From assembly GCA_903813345.2 (NCBI GenBank), contig CAIIXF020000007.1:24415564-24479563 (forward strand): a DNA stretch of 64,000 nt, in the 5' to 3' direction. The notes below the pieces were generated by a model. It saw nothing but the letters and a program-made list of their open reading frames with translations, was not told the origin of the DNA and made no database searches. This document shows positions 1-11,200 of the stretch, in pieces; positions within the stretch are counted from its first letter, which is position 1, and each line of letters opens with the position of its first letter. This DNA comes from Owenia fusiformis (lineage: Eukaryota > Annelida > Polychaeta > Sabellida > Oweniidae). Both the position numbers and the translations under genes were made by a program.

Positions 1-288
1 TGTGAAGCCGTTTTTCTTAAAGTTTGCAGACAAGGATTTTAGCATTTGACTTCAAAATGGCAGACAGGAAGTAGGTATCGAGTTAAAAAATTTGAATCCA
101 CATCTGTATGCACTCATAAGTTATCCCTGAAAATTTGAAGGTGATATCTGTAGCGGTTTTGGAGAAAACTCCCGGACGTACGGACAGACGGACGGACAGA
201 CGGACGGACGGACGGACGTACGGACAGACAGACGGACGTGCCTAGGCCGACAATATGGCCCCACACTATGTGGTGGGGACATAACAAA
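1..288 (+). mobile_element. Right part of a microsatellite-bearing element
   Basis: A run of GGAC/GGAT-type tetranucleotides at about 174-240 is followed by a hairpin (CCCCAC...GTGGTGGGG, about 255-280). This is the same layout as the element at 908-2168 but a different sequence family. The left end lies outside the window. The layout resembles non-autonomous Helentron/pearl-like elements known from bivalves; this assignment is inferred from architecture only. Confidence 0.5.
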
Positions 289-394
289 AAAGGAGGATGC
301 ATGTTTGTAGGTAGCAAGGGTTGAAGGAAAGATCCGCTAAGATAAAATGATTCAGTATACATGTCTACATGTCTACATGTAAAATTACATCTGG

Positions 395-520
395 GAATGT
401 GGCTTAGAAAACCTTGAAATTCCCCATAGACACATTCGTTGTTGTAAAGTCACAAAAAGTGAAATATCTTTTCTTGTATTTGACAGATAATATTTTCTTT
501 TACGGGACATATTTGCATCT
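395..520 (+). repeat. Fragment of the ATGCGAGTAG-type MITE
   Basis: The stretch with 'ccccatagacacat...cacaaaaagtgaa...ttttacgggacat' closely matches the middle of the MITE copies at 12311-12735 (same orientation) and 49761-50190 (opposite orientation). Both terminal repeats are missing, so it is a truncated copy. Confidence 0.6.
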
Positions 521-763
521 GGATTATTATATCTGTATATTGATATTTCATTGTATTGGTATTTCAGTGTTTGCCATCAGATCATGGCTAATGTATCCAA
601 TAGTAAATTTGAATCATTTTATGTTTAGCCACAATGAAACATGACAAATACATTGTTCGAATAATTATTAGAAATACAAATCATAGAATCCTATGTATTG
701 TATGACCACGACAAAAACCATGAAATTCATGTTATTGAATATGTTCATCTGGATAGTAATGAT

Positions 764-876
764 ATGAATTGATTAAGATCTGCTTGACTTATCCAATTTT
801 GAAACGTACTTGCAACATTTCGTTTTGCAACTAAGTTTCAAAATTGGATAAGTCAAGCAGATCTTAATCAATTCAT
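764..876. repeat. Perfect 42-bp inverted repeat (hairpin)
   Basis: Positions 764-805 are the exact reverse complement of 835-876, with a 29-nt loop. Such a perfect stem suggests a very young foldback element or a hairpin-RNA source. No ORF lies in it. Confidence 0.85.
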
Positions 877-907
877 GATTTGTCTGATGGTATATGAAAT
901 ACAACTC

Positions 908-2168
908 CATAGTAACTAGAAAAACAGCAACTCCACGGAGTAGCAAATCCCACCGAACAAAACATGTTTTGATAAAAAAATTGAGCCAAATTCATCCACT
1001 GGTATTTGAATTATCAAAGATTATGTCTTTATGAAACATGGTTGCCATTTTGAAATTCAGCTGTCATCTTTAGATTTCTTCTTTAGCAGAGAATGTTCGT
1101 CCAATGGTATCTGGGTTATCAAAGATTACTTTTTTAATGAAAAATGGCAGCCATTTTGAAATTCAGCTATTGCCTTTGAAATTTCTTCTGAAGCAGATCT
1201 CCTTTTCCCCTAAACATCAGCATATAAAATTGGAACCAAATCCATCCACTAATTTATTCTTTGTCTCTAGGCATCAGCATATAGAATTTGAAAATAAATC
1301 CGTCAACTGGTATTTGAGTTATCAAAAAAAAATGGTGGCCATTTTGAAATTTAGCTACCACCTTGAAAATCCCTTCTCGAGCAGAGCTCCTATGTCCCTA
1401 GGCATCATCATGTAAAATTTGAACCAAATCCATTCAATGGTAATTGAGTTATCAAAGATAATGTTTTTTTATAAAAAATGGCCGCCATTTTGAAATTTAG
1501 CTGCCATCTTGAAAATCCCTTCTTGAGCAGAGCTCCTATGTCCCTTAAGGCATCAGCATCTAAAATTTAAACCTAATACATTCAATGGTATTTGAGTTAT
1601 CAAAGATAACGTTTTTTTACGAAAAATTGCCGCCATTTTGAAATTTAGCTGCCATCTTGAAAATCCTTTCTCGAGCAGAGCTCCTATGTCCCTAGGCATC
1701 AGCATCTAAAATTTGAACCAAATCCATTCAATGGTCTTTGAGTTATCAAAGATAACGTTTTTTTACGAAAAATGGCCACCATTTTGAAATTTGGTGGCCA
1801 TCTTGAAAATGTCTTCTTGAGCAAGGCTCCTTTGTACCAAGGCAACAGCATATAAAATTTGAACCAAATTCATCCACTAGTATTTGAGTTATTAAAGATT
1901 ATATTTTTTCCGAAAAATGGCCGCCATTTTTAATTAAGTGGCCATATTGAAAATTCCTTCTCGAGCAGAGGTCCTACACCCATAAGGCATAAGCCTACAA
2001 AATTTGAATGAAATCCGTCAACCGGTATTTGAGTTATTGCTGGGACACACGAACGGACGGACGAACGGACGGACGGATGAACGGACGGACGGACGAACGG
2101 ACGGACGAACGGACGGACGAACGGCTTTTCTATATCCCCCTCGAACTTCGTTCGGTGGGATAATTATT
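908..2168 (+). mobile_element. Tandem-monomer element with ACGG microsatellite (Helentron/pearl-like)
   Basis: The left end carries a small hairpin (AACTCC-AC-GGAGT, about 923). About eight tandem monomers of about 146 bp follow (phrase 'gagttatcaaagat' near 1447, 1593, 1740, 1886 and 2032), then a GGACGGAC-type microsatellite (about 2045-2122). The right end has a hairpin (CGAACTTCGTTCG, about 2143). Relatives occur at 30695-31450 (reversed), 55345-56060 and 63245-64000. No transposase or Rep/helicase is present, so it is non-autonomous. Family assignment is by architecture only. Confidence 0.65.
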
Positions 2169-2195
2169 CAGATTCGTTTTAACTGATATACAAAG

Positions 2196-3389
2196 ATGAA
2201 AGGTTTGATGATAATTTTTGCATGGCTCGCTGCCATATCAGCAGATGAGCTTTGTACCAAAGATGCTGTTGTAAGATTCTCCAGGGAGCTGTCTAAAATG
2301 AAAGAAGAGATTATCAGTGCTTGTAAAGGTGAAGACAGTAAGTGAAGAGTTAATATTACATATGTATCAACACAATAAAGAGTTGATCTGGAAATCATTT
2401 TTTCATAAAATTCTGCTTCAGTACTACAAAGTGAGTGAAATCTAGTAAATTCTGCAAGAAATATACAAATTCTAATCTAAAATAACCAAGATAAAGTTGA
2501 ATTTTCAATTACTGAATTTGAGCTATCATTGTACAATTTTCAAAGTTTGGTCAGATGAAGAAAATAAATCCAGGCTGTTGAATGGCGATGGCATTTCTTT
2601 AATTCTACTCCAATCATTTAAAATTTCCCATAACATACTTTCATATACTGGGACTACAAGTGCAAAGTTTGAAAATATTTTACACTATTTTTTTTCTAAA
2701 ACTTTTGAATATAATAATTTATTTGTGTTGTAGTGATTACAGACTGCAATGATGTTCCATTTTACACTGGAGTAAAAACCATCAAAACTGAAGAAGGAAG
2801 AATCTTTAGTGTTTATTGCGAGCAGGGGTGGACTTACATATTCAAGCGTTTTGATGGGAGTGTTAATTTTTATCTCCCATGGGCTGATTATAAAAAAGGC
2901 TTTGGGAAAACAAATTGTGAGCACTTCATCGGTCTTGATAACCTCGCAAGTTTGGTGAAACAAAGAGGATATAAAGCTCGAATTGATTTGGCAACATGGC
3001 CTGAGACAAATACAAATCCATCCAAAGGATATGCTGAATATACAACTTTCAAAGTAGCTAATGAAAGTGATAAATACCGCCTTACAATTGGGGGATATAG
3101 CGGAACTGTACAAGATAGCATGGCATGGCAAAATAACATGAGGTTTACGACTTATGATCAAGATAATGATATATGGGGACCTGGCAACTGTGGGACCCGA
3201 TATAAAGGTGCCTGGTGGGACAGTAAATGTCATAATTCAAACCTGTTTGGTGACTACAACTTTAAACCACAGTGTACCTTTGCACAATGTATAACTTGGA
3301 AAAACTGGCCTCAAAGTCTGGTTCCAGGAAAGGATAATTATTATTATTCCTTCAAAGAAGCATCTATGAAGATACTGTATAAGTGGTAA
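2196..3389 (+). CDS. Secreted fibrinogen-related domain protein (ficolin/FReD-like)
   Basis: Two exons, 2196-2337 and 2734-3389, joined by GTAAGT...TTGTAG in phase 1, give about 265 residues. The start is the only ATG that opens a signal peptide (about 16 residues, hydrophobic, ending ..AISA). A short linker follows. From about residue 50 there is one complete fibrinogen C-terminal domain. Visible family marks are the first Cys (DCNDVP) and its partner (VYCEQG), GGYSGTVQDSM, MRFTTYDQDND with the acidic calcium-loop residues, and NCGTRYKGAWW...CHNSNLFG. Such proteins act outside the cell as sugar- or acetyl-group-binding lectins, often in innate immunity; ligand binding here is inference. It lacks the collagen or coiled-coil stalk of ficolins or angiopoietins. 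The upstream element ends 28 bp before the ATG, and a MITE repeat overlaps the stop. Confidence 0.85.
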
Positions 3390-3582
3390 TTTTGCCTAAT
3401 CATTTAATTTGCCTATTTCCTAATTTTTGCCAGGTTCGGAAAATTAAATGTCGGACATATTGTCTTTATAATGTTATCCAATGGGAGGTTTCTTGTCATT
3501 AGGAAAATTAAAATTAGGAAAATGATGAAATTTGACCATTCGGAAAATTAACCACTCGGATTAAATACCACTTATACAGTAT
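3372..3582. mobile_element. 211-bp MITE overlapping the FReD stop codon
   Basis: ATACTGTATAAGTGGTA (3372-3388) is the reverse complement of TACCACTTATACAGTAT (3566-3582). The inner parts are also partly complementary ('aattaggaaaa' versus 'tttcctaattt'). It has no ORF. The left repeat encodes the last codons and the TAA of the fibrinogen-domain gene. Confidence 0.6.
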
Positions 3583-4260
3583 GTCATAAACACTAGACTT
3601 TTCCTATGTCTTCAGCGAGACAAATAACATATAATTCACAATTTCAAATGAATTTTATTGTAAAAGTAAAATATATATTTTGAGAAATTCGTTTTAATAA
3701 TCATGTTTTCTCGAATTGACACAGAAAGTGCAGTGATCTCCCCATGTCACTTTTACCGGGGGCTCCCCCTACTTGAAACCAAAGGCCCTCCAGTTGGTAC
3801 CCAGTTGGCATCTGCACTTCAACTTCTGATTTAAAAAATGAGTGAAGCAAGCACCTACACTGAGATATTGTGAGTGTAGCGAGTGCTGATTTTTTCAGAC
3901 TTGAAATCTTGCACCCAGTTGAAAATTTTTTTTGGGGAGAACACTGAAGTGTATTTGAGAAATGCATCAATTTCAAAAAGGGGAGATATTCCATTGACAT
4001 AATTGGCTTATTGCATTACCCTTTTTCCCCTATTGGAGCTAATCATTAACATGAGCTAGAAATTCCCTACAGTAAATATCGCAAAACATTCACTTTAAAA
4101 TACATTTCGAAAGAAAGTGTTATTCTAATGGTATTTTCTACATGAGTTATTTTATCACTTAGGTGTTCACACAAAAGAGGCTTTGAATAGTATTTAATTG
4201 ATTGTGTAAGTGATATGTTTCCATGATCCACCAAACCTATAAAAATTGAGCAATACTCAC
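3583..4260. other. No gene recognised
   Basis: This is A+T-rich sequence between the FReD gene and the CEP152 repeat exon. If CEP152 continues leftward it is intron. I see no exon with good splice signals. The open frame on the minus strand (3701-4000) has no recognisable content. Confidence 0.5.
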
Positions 4261-5222
4261 CTCTGTAGATCTATGGTTCTCAGTTGATGTTTTTTGTAAC
4301 TTAGCCCATTTCACTCTTTCTTCTTCGAGTATTTTTTTCAATTCAATACTTTTCCACTTTTTCTTTTCTTCTTCAAGTTGTTGTTTTAATTCATTGTTTA
4401 ACCATTTCAGGTTGTCTCCTTGAAGTTTTCTGATTTCATTATCCATCCATTTTGACTTTTCCTTGTCAACTATTGTCTCTAATTCACTATTTGTCCACTT
4501 TCTCTTTTCAGATTCAAGTTTTTGGTTCAATTCCTTTTGAAGCCATTTATTGTTTTCATCAAAAATGATTTGTTTTTCATTATTTGTCCATTTTATTTTC
4601 TCTTCTTCTATTCTTTGGACTAAATCTGTTTTTGTCCACTTTATTTTCTCTTCCTCTATTCGTTTAACCAAGTCTGTATTTGTCCATTTTATTTTCTCTT
4701 CTTCTATTCGTTTAACCAAGTCTGTATTTGTCCATTTTATTTTTTCTTGAAACAATTTTTGTTTAATTTCATTGTTTAATTTCTCTTCATTCTGTTCCTG
4801 GATTTTCACCAATTCACTTTCCTTCCATTTTATTTTCTCTTGCTCTAATTTCTCAACAAGTTCAGTAGTGTTCCATTTCAATTTTTCTTCTTTGAGCAGA
4901 GGTTTAAGTTCATTATCAACCCATTTGGTCCGCTCTAGCTCTATTCTAGTTTTGAGCACAGTATTATTCCATTTAATTCGTTCTAGTTCAATGTTAGTTT
5001 TCAATTCATCATTAATCCATTTTGTTTTCTCTTCTCTTAGTTTTTCATTGAGTTCTGTATTGTTCCATTTCATTTTCTCCTCATCTAATAATTTCTTGAA
5101 TTCATTGTTGTTCCATTTGGTCCTCTCATCCTCAAGCATCTTCTTTAGATCATTATTTGTCCATTTCACTTTCTCTTCTTGTACTTTTTCAAGTAATACC
5201 TCTTTCAACCAATTGTCCTTGG
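4261..5222 (-). CDS. CEP152: CEP152 exon of about nineteen 16-residue 'KW' repeats
   Basis: The 962-nt exon encodes consecutive 16-residue units of the form EEEKIKWTNTDLVKRI, with a Lys-Trp pair at a fixed position and acidic/basic flanks. It spans predicted residues about 1009-1305. Three neighbouring units (about 4600-4745) are nearly identical at the DNA level (48-bp period), showing recent tandem duplication. Human CEP152 has scattered KW motifs here but no such regular array. A 16-residue period does not fit whole heptads, so the stretch may be a charged single helix or a coiled coil with regular stutters. Confidence 0.8.
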
Positions 5223-8200
5223 CTGTAAGGTAAAATAATAATCGTCTTAAGGGAATGAGTCTCATATATAGGACAGACTGGAATTTCAAACTTCAGAATT
5301 CCAAGAGCATGTACAGGGTGTCAAATGGTGTTGTGCCCCCTTTCCACAGCATAAACTAGGAGAGGTACACTTACATACTATATACCATTGGAAAGAGCAT
5401 TTAATTGTTGTTTAAGTGTGAAAAGATGAAGAAGCATGAAAGAAAATATGACATACATGTATTTTGAACTAACTTTTAAAAGTGAGTATGCATGCATCAT
5501 AGGCAGCCTAAGATGGCTGCCAGTCTAGCTGGATATGAAGTTAAAAGGGCATGGAAAAGACCTGCAGCAGTGTCTTTCCCTCAAGATGACATTTCAAAAG
5601 AATGTATAGGTACTTCTCCTAGTTTATGCTGTGGTGGTGGGAGGGGCACAATGCCATTTGACACCCTGTATACCTTATATTATACCTATTATGTAATTAT
5701 CCAAACACTGCCACATATATGATTTTAACACACTGTGCACTGCATGCTTATTTACCAGAACAACTACAAGAGTTCCCCCAGAAGTCCTATGAGATAAGTG
5801 CTGCATGGTATTTACTATTAAGGACACATTTTCTTTATTTAGGACTCCTAGGACAGCCTTCAACAATTACAAGCATCTGCATTATAAACTAGAATTAAGA
5901 AATGTACAACCCAATGAAACAGTTTCATTGGATATGTTTTTCTACCTTCAGCCAAAGCCTGTTCTACTTTAGCTGCGACATCTTTCTCCATTCTAGCCCT
6001 ATAGGACTTCTCAGAGTTCTTTAGTACAGTGTCTACAGCTTGTTGCTTGGATAGTTTGTGCGCCTCAAACCATTCAACTTTAGCTACTGCAATCTGTAAA
6101 ATACAATTTCATATCCAAAAAAGTAACTTATATTTTTGTACATATTTCAGTGAACAGATAATTATGAATCATAAAATCCAGATGTCTTAAACAATTTACT
6201 ATGGCTAGGCTATTGAAGCCATGTGTTATATACCCTTAACAATATATGTCACATTAAAATTTATATTATTAGATGATGAGCATACCTTTGCGTCAAGTTC
6301 TTTCTGAAAGGTCTCCTCGTGCTCTTTTTTCCTGTTTTTCCTATCAGTTTCTATTTGTACTGAGAGTTTGGTGTCTAAAGATTTCCTGAGGTCATCCAAG
6401 GCATTTTCTTTCTCTTTGTCTAGTCCAGCTTTAAGCTACAAAGGTAATTTACATTATAACTTTTCTGATGTGTGTACAAAATGAAATGAGGTCACATAGA
6501 GGGGTTAACAAAGTGATGTCAGATAAATTCTTTAATTCAGAGAATTAAACGACATCGCTTCTGAAAAAACTTGAATTCCCCGAGACTAAAACTAAAAGGA
6601 AAAGCGAATTTCCTTTTTATTGATTTCCATTGGGGAGTTTTGTTGGAATTCGAATATACACTTAAAGAGGTGAAAATAACAGCAGACTACTGTATTTCAA
6701 GTTAAGGATGATGTGGTGAAGGGGGGGGGGAACAAGATCTTAATATAATTCCCACTGGTTGGGTATAAGTTGCAAAGCACATAACATGTACCAGATCAAT
6801 TTCTTCCTGTTTAGCAGTCTCCATTTGGTCTTGTATGTCATCTTTCTCCTGGCAGACCTGTACGTAAAGATCCTTAGTCTCTTTCAACTCAGACTGGCAT
6901 CGTTCTAGCTCAGCCCTGGAAACAAACATGCAAATTGTATAACAAAGCAAACCTCCAGATTAATGTCTGTAGGTCCTATTACTCAATGGATAAACAAGTA
7001 TTGCTCAATTGTTGAACAAAGCAAAGCTCCACTTTTAAGGTCTCACTACCTAATTTAAATTTAAAAAAATAAATGAATATGTATATTTCATATGAAATGA
7101 ACATTTCTAGAAAATTCTACAGCATCCTTACTTTATTGATTCTACATTCTGTTGAGTTTCATGTTCAAGTTCCTGTCTAAGCAGCAGTTTTGAGTCTTCA
7201 TGCAGCTGTAAACATGCTTCCCTACATCTGAAATTATACAAGGGGATTATTTATCAGAAAACTTTGGAAACTTGAGAATACCCCAGCCTATTATAGCTTA
7301 GAAAGTTCTGTTATTGTTACCCTGATGCATATGATTGCTCTGCTATATGATAGTTTCAACAGACCTGTTGGAGTCAATATATGCCCTATTTCTTCAAGGA
7401 AAAAGTTTATTAACATAACTGGTGCAAATATTAATTTATCCAAATAACAATTTCTATTATATAAAAGATTGTTATCTTGTTAAATTAATGGAAGGGTAAA
7501 GTTCTAATATAAAGGCAAATCATTATTATCAAATTAAATATTTCAATAGTCTGGACTCAGTTCTGTATACTACTGTTTGCTTTCCAAAAGCTGACAAACC
7601 TTTCGATCGCCAAACATTTCTCTTGATCCAGCTCATGAACCTGTTCTGACATACGCTGGTTTAGTTCCTGGTTAAGCTCACATAGATGGCGCTCTGTCTC
7701 TGATAACTCATCAATCCTATTCTTCAACTCCTACAAGACAGAATAAAAAAAGATATACAAAGTCAGATAAAATTATCACAGAAAGCATTATTTAGTACAG
7801 TAACCTGAGTTAACAGATACATACTAAGAAGAAGAAAAGTCGAGAATTAATACTTTGATCCAAAAATTAAGACTCCTTCAAGTCAACAAAAAGTCATGAT
7901 GATTACAAAAATTAAAATTTCAAAACCTACCATATTCTCTTGAGTTAAGCTTTCTATTTCTCTGTTTGCAGCATCAAGTGTTCTTTGTAGGTTTTTTTCA
8001 GTAAGTGTTGGATGTCCCCGTCTTTGGCCATCTTGTCCTCCCTGATTGGTCTCCTGAAGGAATTCCACCTTGGCTTCTAATCTATGCAGGGTATCCTATA
8101 AACATATCAACATTGTTAAAAATGAATCTGTAAATTTAGATATTTGGATATTTAGAGTGTGGTCTTTATTTGAACATTCTCATTTTGAATAGACATTTGA

Positions 8201-11200
8201 ATTTTTAGTTAAACTTAACAATTTACCATCTTTACCTTTGTTATTCCGAGTTGATTTTCAAGTTTCTCTTTGGTTGCCTGGTGATCAGTGCAGCTTTGTT
8301 TCATGTCTTTCAACTCATTCTGTAGTCTTGTCACCTGTAATTAATTATTGTATGACAGCTGAGTTGTAGTTTAGTCTATCATTACACATCCTCTTAATAC
8401 ATAGATTTCTGTTGCCCTCTATTCAATTATGAAGAGGGCTGATTCAGTTGATCAATAAAAAGAGAGATACCTATGGTAAAGAGCCTGGATGCTATCATGA
8501 AAATGTCCAAAGGACTAAACAGATTCTAACAAAGATGTTTGAAAACCACAAAGAAATACAATACTAATCTCACACAGAATAATTCATTTTAAATGATTAA
8601 AATTAATAGCCTTACACAGAATAATTCATTTTAAATGATTAAAATTAATAACCTTACACAGAATAATTCATTTTAAATGATTAAAATTACAGAATATTTT
8701 TAAAATGTGATTTGCTATCTGCAGAGGACAATTTAAATCTAGGAATATGATAGATACTATACCTAGAGTAAGCAAACATGTGACATAGATCAAAGTCAAG
8801 TATTTATTACCTGTTGACGTTTCTCCCTATAATTAGCCAAACATTTCTCCAGTTCTGTCTTCAGATTGAGTATTGTTTCACCCTGAGTAATCGTATCATT
8901 GCTGTCACCCTTCTCCTTGTTGCCTCTACAATGAAGAAGATAACTGAGAGTACATTCAACAAATGAATTAGGATTTATATTAAACAATCTTTGAAGTGAT
9001 TTTTCCATATGGATGCAGGTTTCAAAATCTGAAGAATTCTGTAAAAGTATCAATATTTTTGAAAATCTCAATTTTGGTTGGGAATAGGTTTCTATTTGAA
9101 TGTAATTTAATTTTTAAATTCTGAACTGGTTACAAAAAAACTTCTGCAAAAAGTGATAAATTTTGATTTTACACAATGTTTCCTTGCACAATATGTAATT
9201 TCTCATCAAGTGGGTCTACCTTAATAGATCATTGATTATTTTATAATGCATACATTTTGCTTCAATCCTGAGGAGAAAACAGAGACTTGTTGCAATACTA
9301 TACTAATGCACTTACTTGTTTACTCAAAGCAATACTAATGCACTTACTTGTTTACTCAAAGCAATAAGCAATACTAATGCACTTACTTGTATACTCAAAG
9401 CAATACTAATGCACTTACTTGTTTACTCAAAGCAATAAGCAATACTAATGCACTTACTTGTTTACTCAAAGCAATACTAATGCACTTACTTGTATACTCA
9501 AAGCAATACTAATGCACTTACTTGTTTACTCAAAGCAATACTAATGCACTTACTTGTATACTCAAAGCAATACTAATGCACTTACTTGTTTACTCAAAGC
9601 AATTCTAATCCACTTACTTGTATACTCAAAACAATACTAATGCAGTTACTTGTATACTCAAAGCAATACTAATGCACTTGTTTACTCAAAGCAATACTAA
9701 TGCACTTACTTGTTAACTCAAAGCAATACTAATGCCCTTACTTGTTTACTCAAAGCAATACTAATGCACTTACTTGTTTACTCAAAGCAATACTAATGCA
9801 GTTACTCGTATACTCAAAGCAATACTAATGCACTTACTTGTATACTCAAAGTAATACTAATGCACTTACTTGTATACTCAAAGCAATACTAATGCACTTA
9901 CTTGTATACTCAAAGCAATACTAATGCACTAACTTGTATACTCAAAGCAATACTAATGCACTTACTTGTATACTCAAAGTAATACTAATGCACTTACTTA
10001 TTTACTCAAAGCAATACTAATGCACTAACTTGTATACTCAAAGCAATACTAATGCACTTACTTGTTTACTCAAAGCAATTCTAATCCACTTACTTGTTTA
10101 CTCAAAGCAATTCTAATCCACTTACTTGTATACTCAAAACAATACTAATGCAGTTACTTGTATACTCAAAGCAATACTAATGCACTTGTTTACTCAAAGC
10201 AATACTAATGCACTTACTTGTTAACTCAAAGCAATACTAATGCCCTTACTTGTTTACTCAAAGCAATACTAATGCACTTACTTGTTTACTCAAAGCAATA
10301 CTAATGCAGTTACTCGTATACTCAAAGCAATACTAATGCACTTACTTGTATACTCAAAGTAATACTAATGCACTTACTTGTATACTCAAAGCAATACTAA
10401 TGCACTTACTTGTATACTCAAAGTAATACTAATGCACTTACTTGTATACTCAAAGCAATACTAATGCACTTACTTGTATACTCAAAGCAATACTAATGCA
10501 CTAACTTGTATACTCAAAGCAATACTAATGCACTTACTTGTATACTCAAAGCAATACTAATGCACTAACTTGTATACTCAAAGCAATACTAATGCACTTA
10601 CTTGTATACTCAAAGCAATACTAATGCACTAACTTGTATACTCAAAGCAATACTAATGCACTTACTTGTATACTCAAAGCAATACTAATGCAGTTACTTG
10701 TATACTCAAAGCAATACTAATGCACTTACTTGTATACTCAAAGCAATACTAATGCCCTTACTTGTATACTCTTGGTGTTTTCCAATCAAGAGTCTTTTTA
10801 ATGTTGAGATGTGAGAAAGAATCTGAGGGATCAGAACAACTGGTTGTTTGCATCAAACCAAACTGTGATACAGACTCATACATTGTCAACTGCTCCTTCA
10901 GGTCACTCACTTCCTCCTACAACATAACGGGTCAGATAAAATAAAAAATAAAAAAAAATAAAAATAAAAGTCTTTTGGTTCAATTTATTTCTGTTCATAA
11001 ATAGTTTTATTGACATAATGAGAATCAAAAATATCACAATTTTCTCTGAGTTCAACTATTTTTACAAATGCTCCAACAATAGTTATCTGAAATGTTTACC
11101 TGGAGATCCTTGTAGACAGTGTCAGAAATTGCCTTAGCAGACTCAAGTTGCTTTAGCTGTTGCTTCAGCTCTGCATTACTCTGACTGCTATCTGTAACAT

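Noticed and set aside
2004-2186. 60-codon ORF with TNGRTDERTDGRT repeats
   Set aside because: Translation of the ACGG microsatellite.
3701-4000. 99-codon minus-strand ORF as a CEP152 3' exon
   Set aside because: No acceptor in a suitable phase and no similarity to the CEP152 C-terminus could be seen.
4550-5233. Plus-strand ORFs rich in Ser/Phe
   Set aside because: These are antisense shadows of the CEP152 KW-repeat exon.
9292-10772. CRISPR-like array
   Set aside because: Units are contiguous 32-bp repeats with no unique spacers, in an animal intron.
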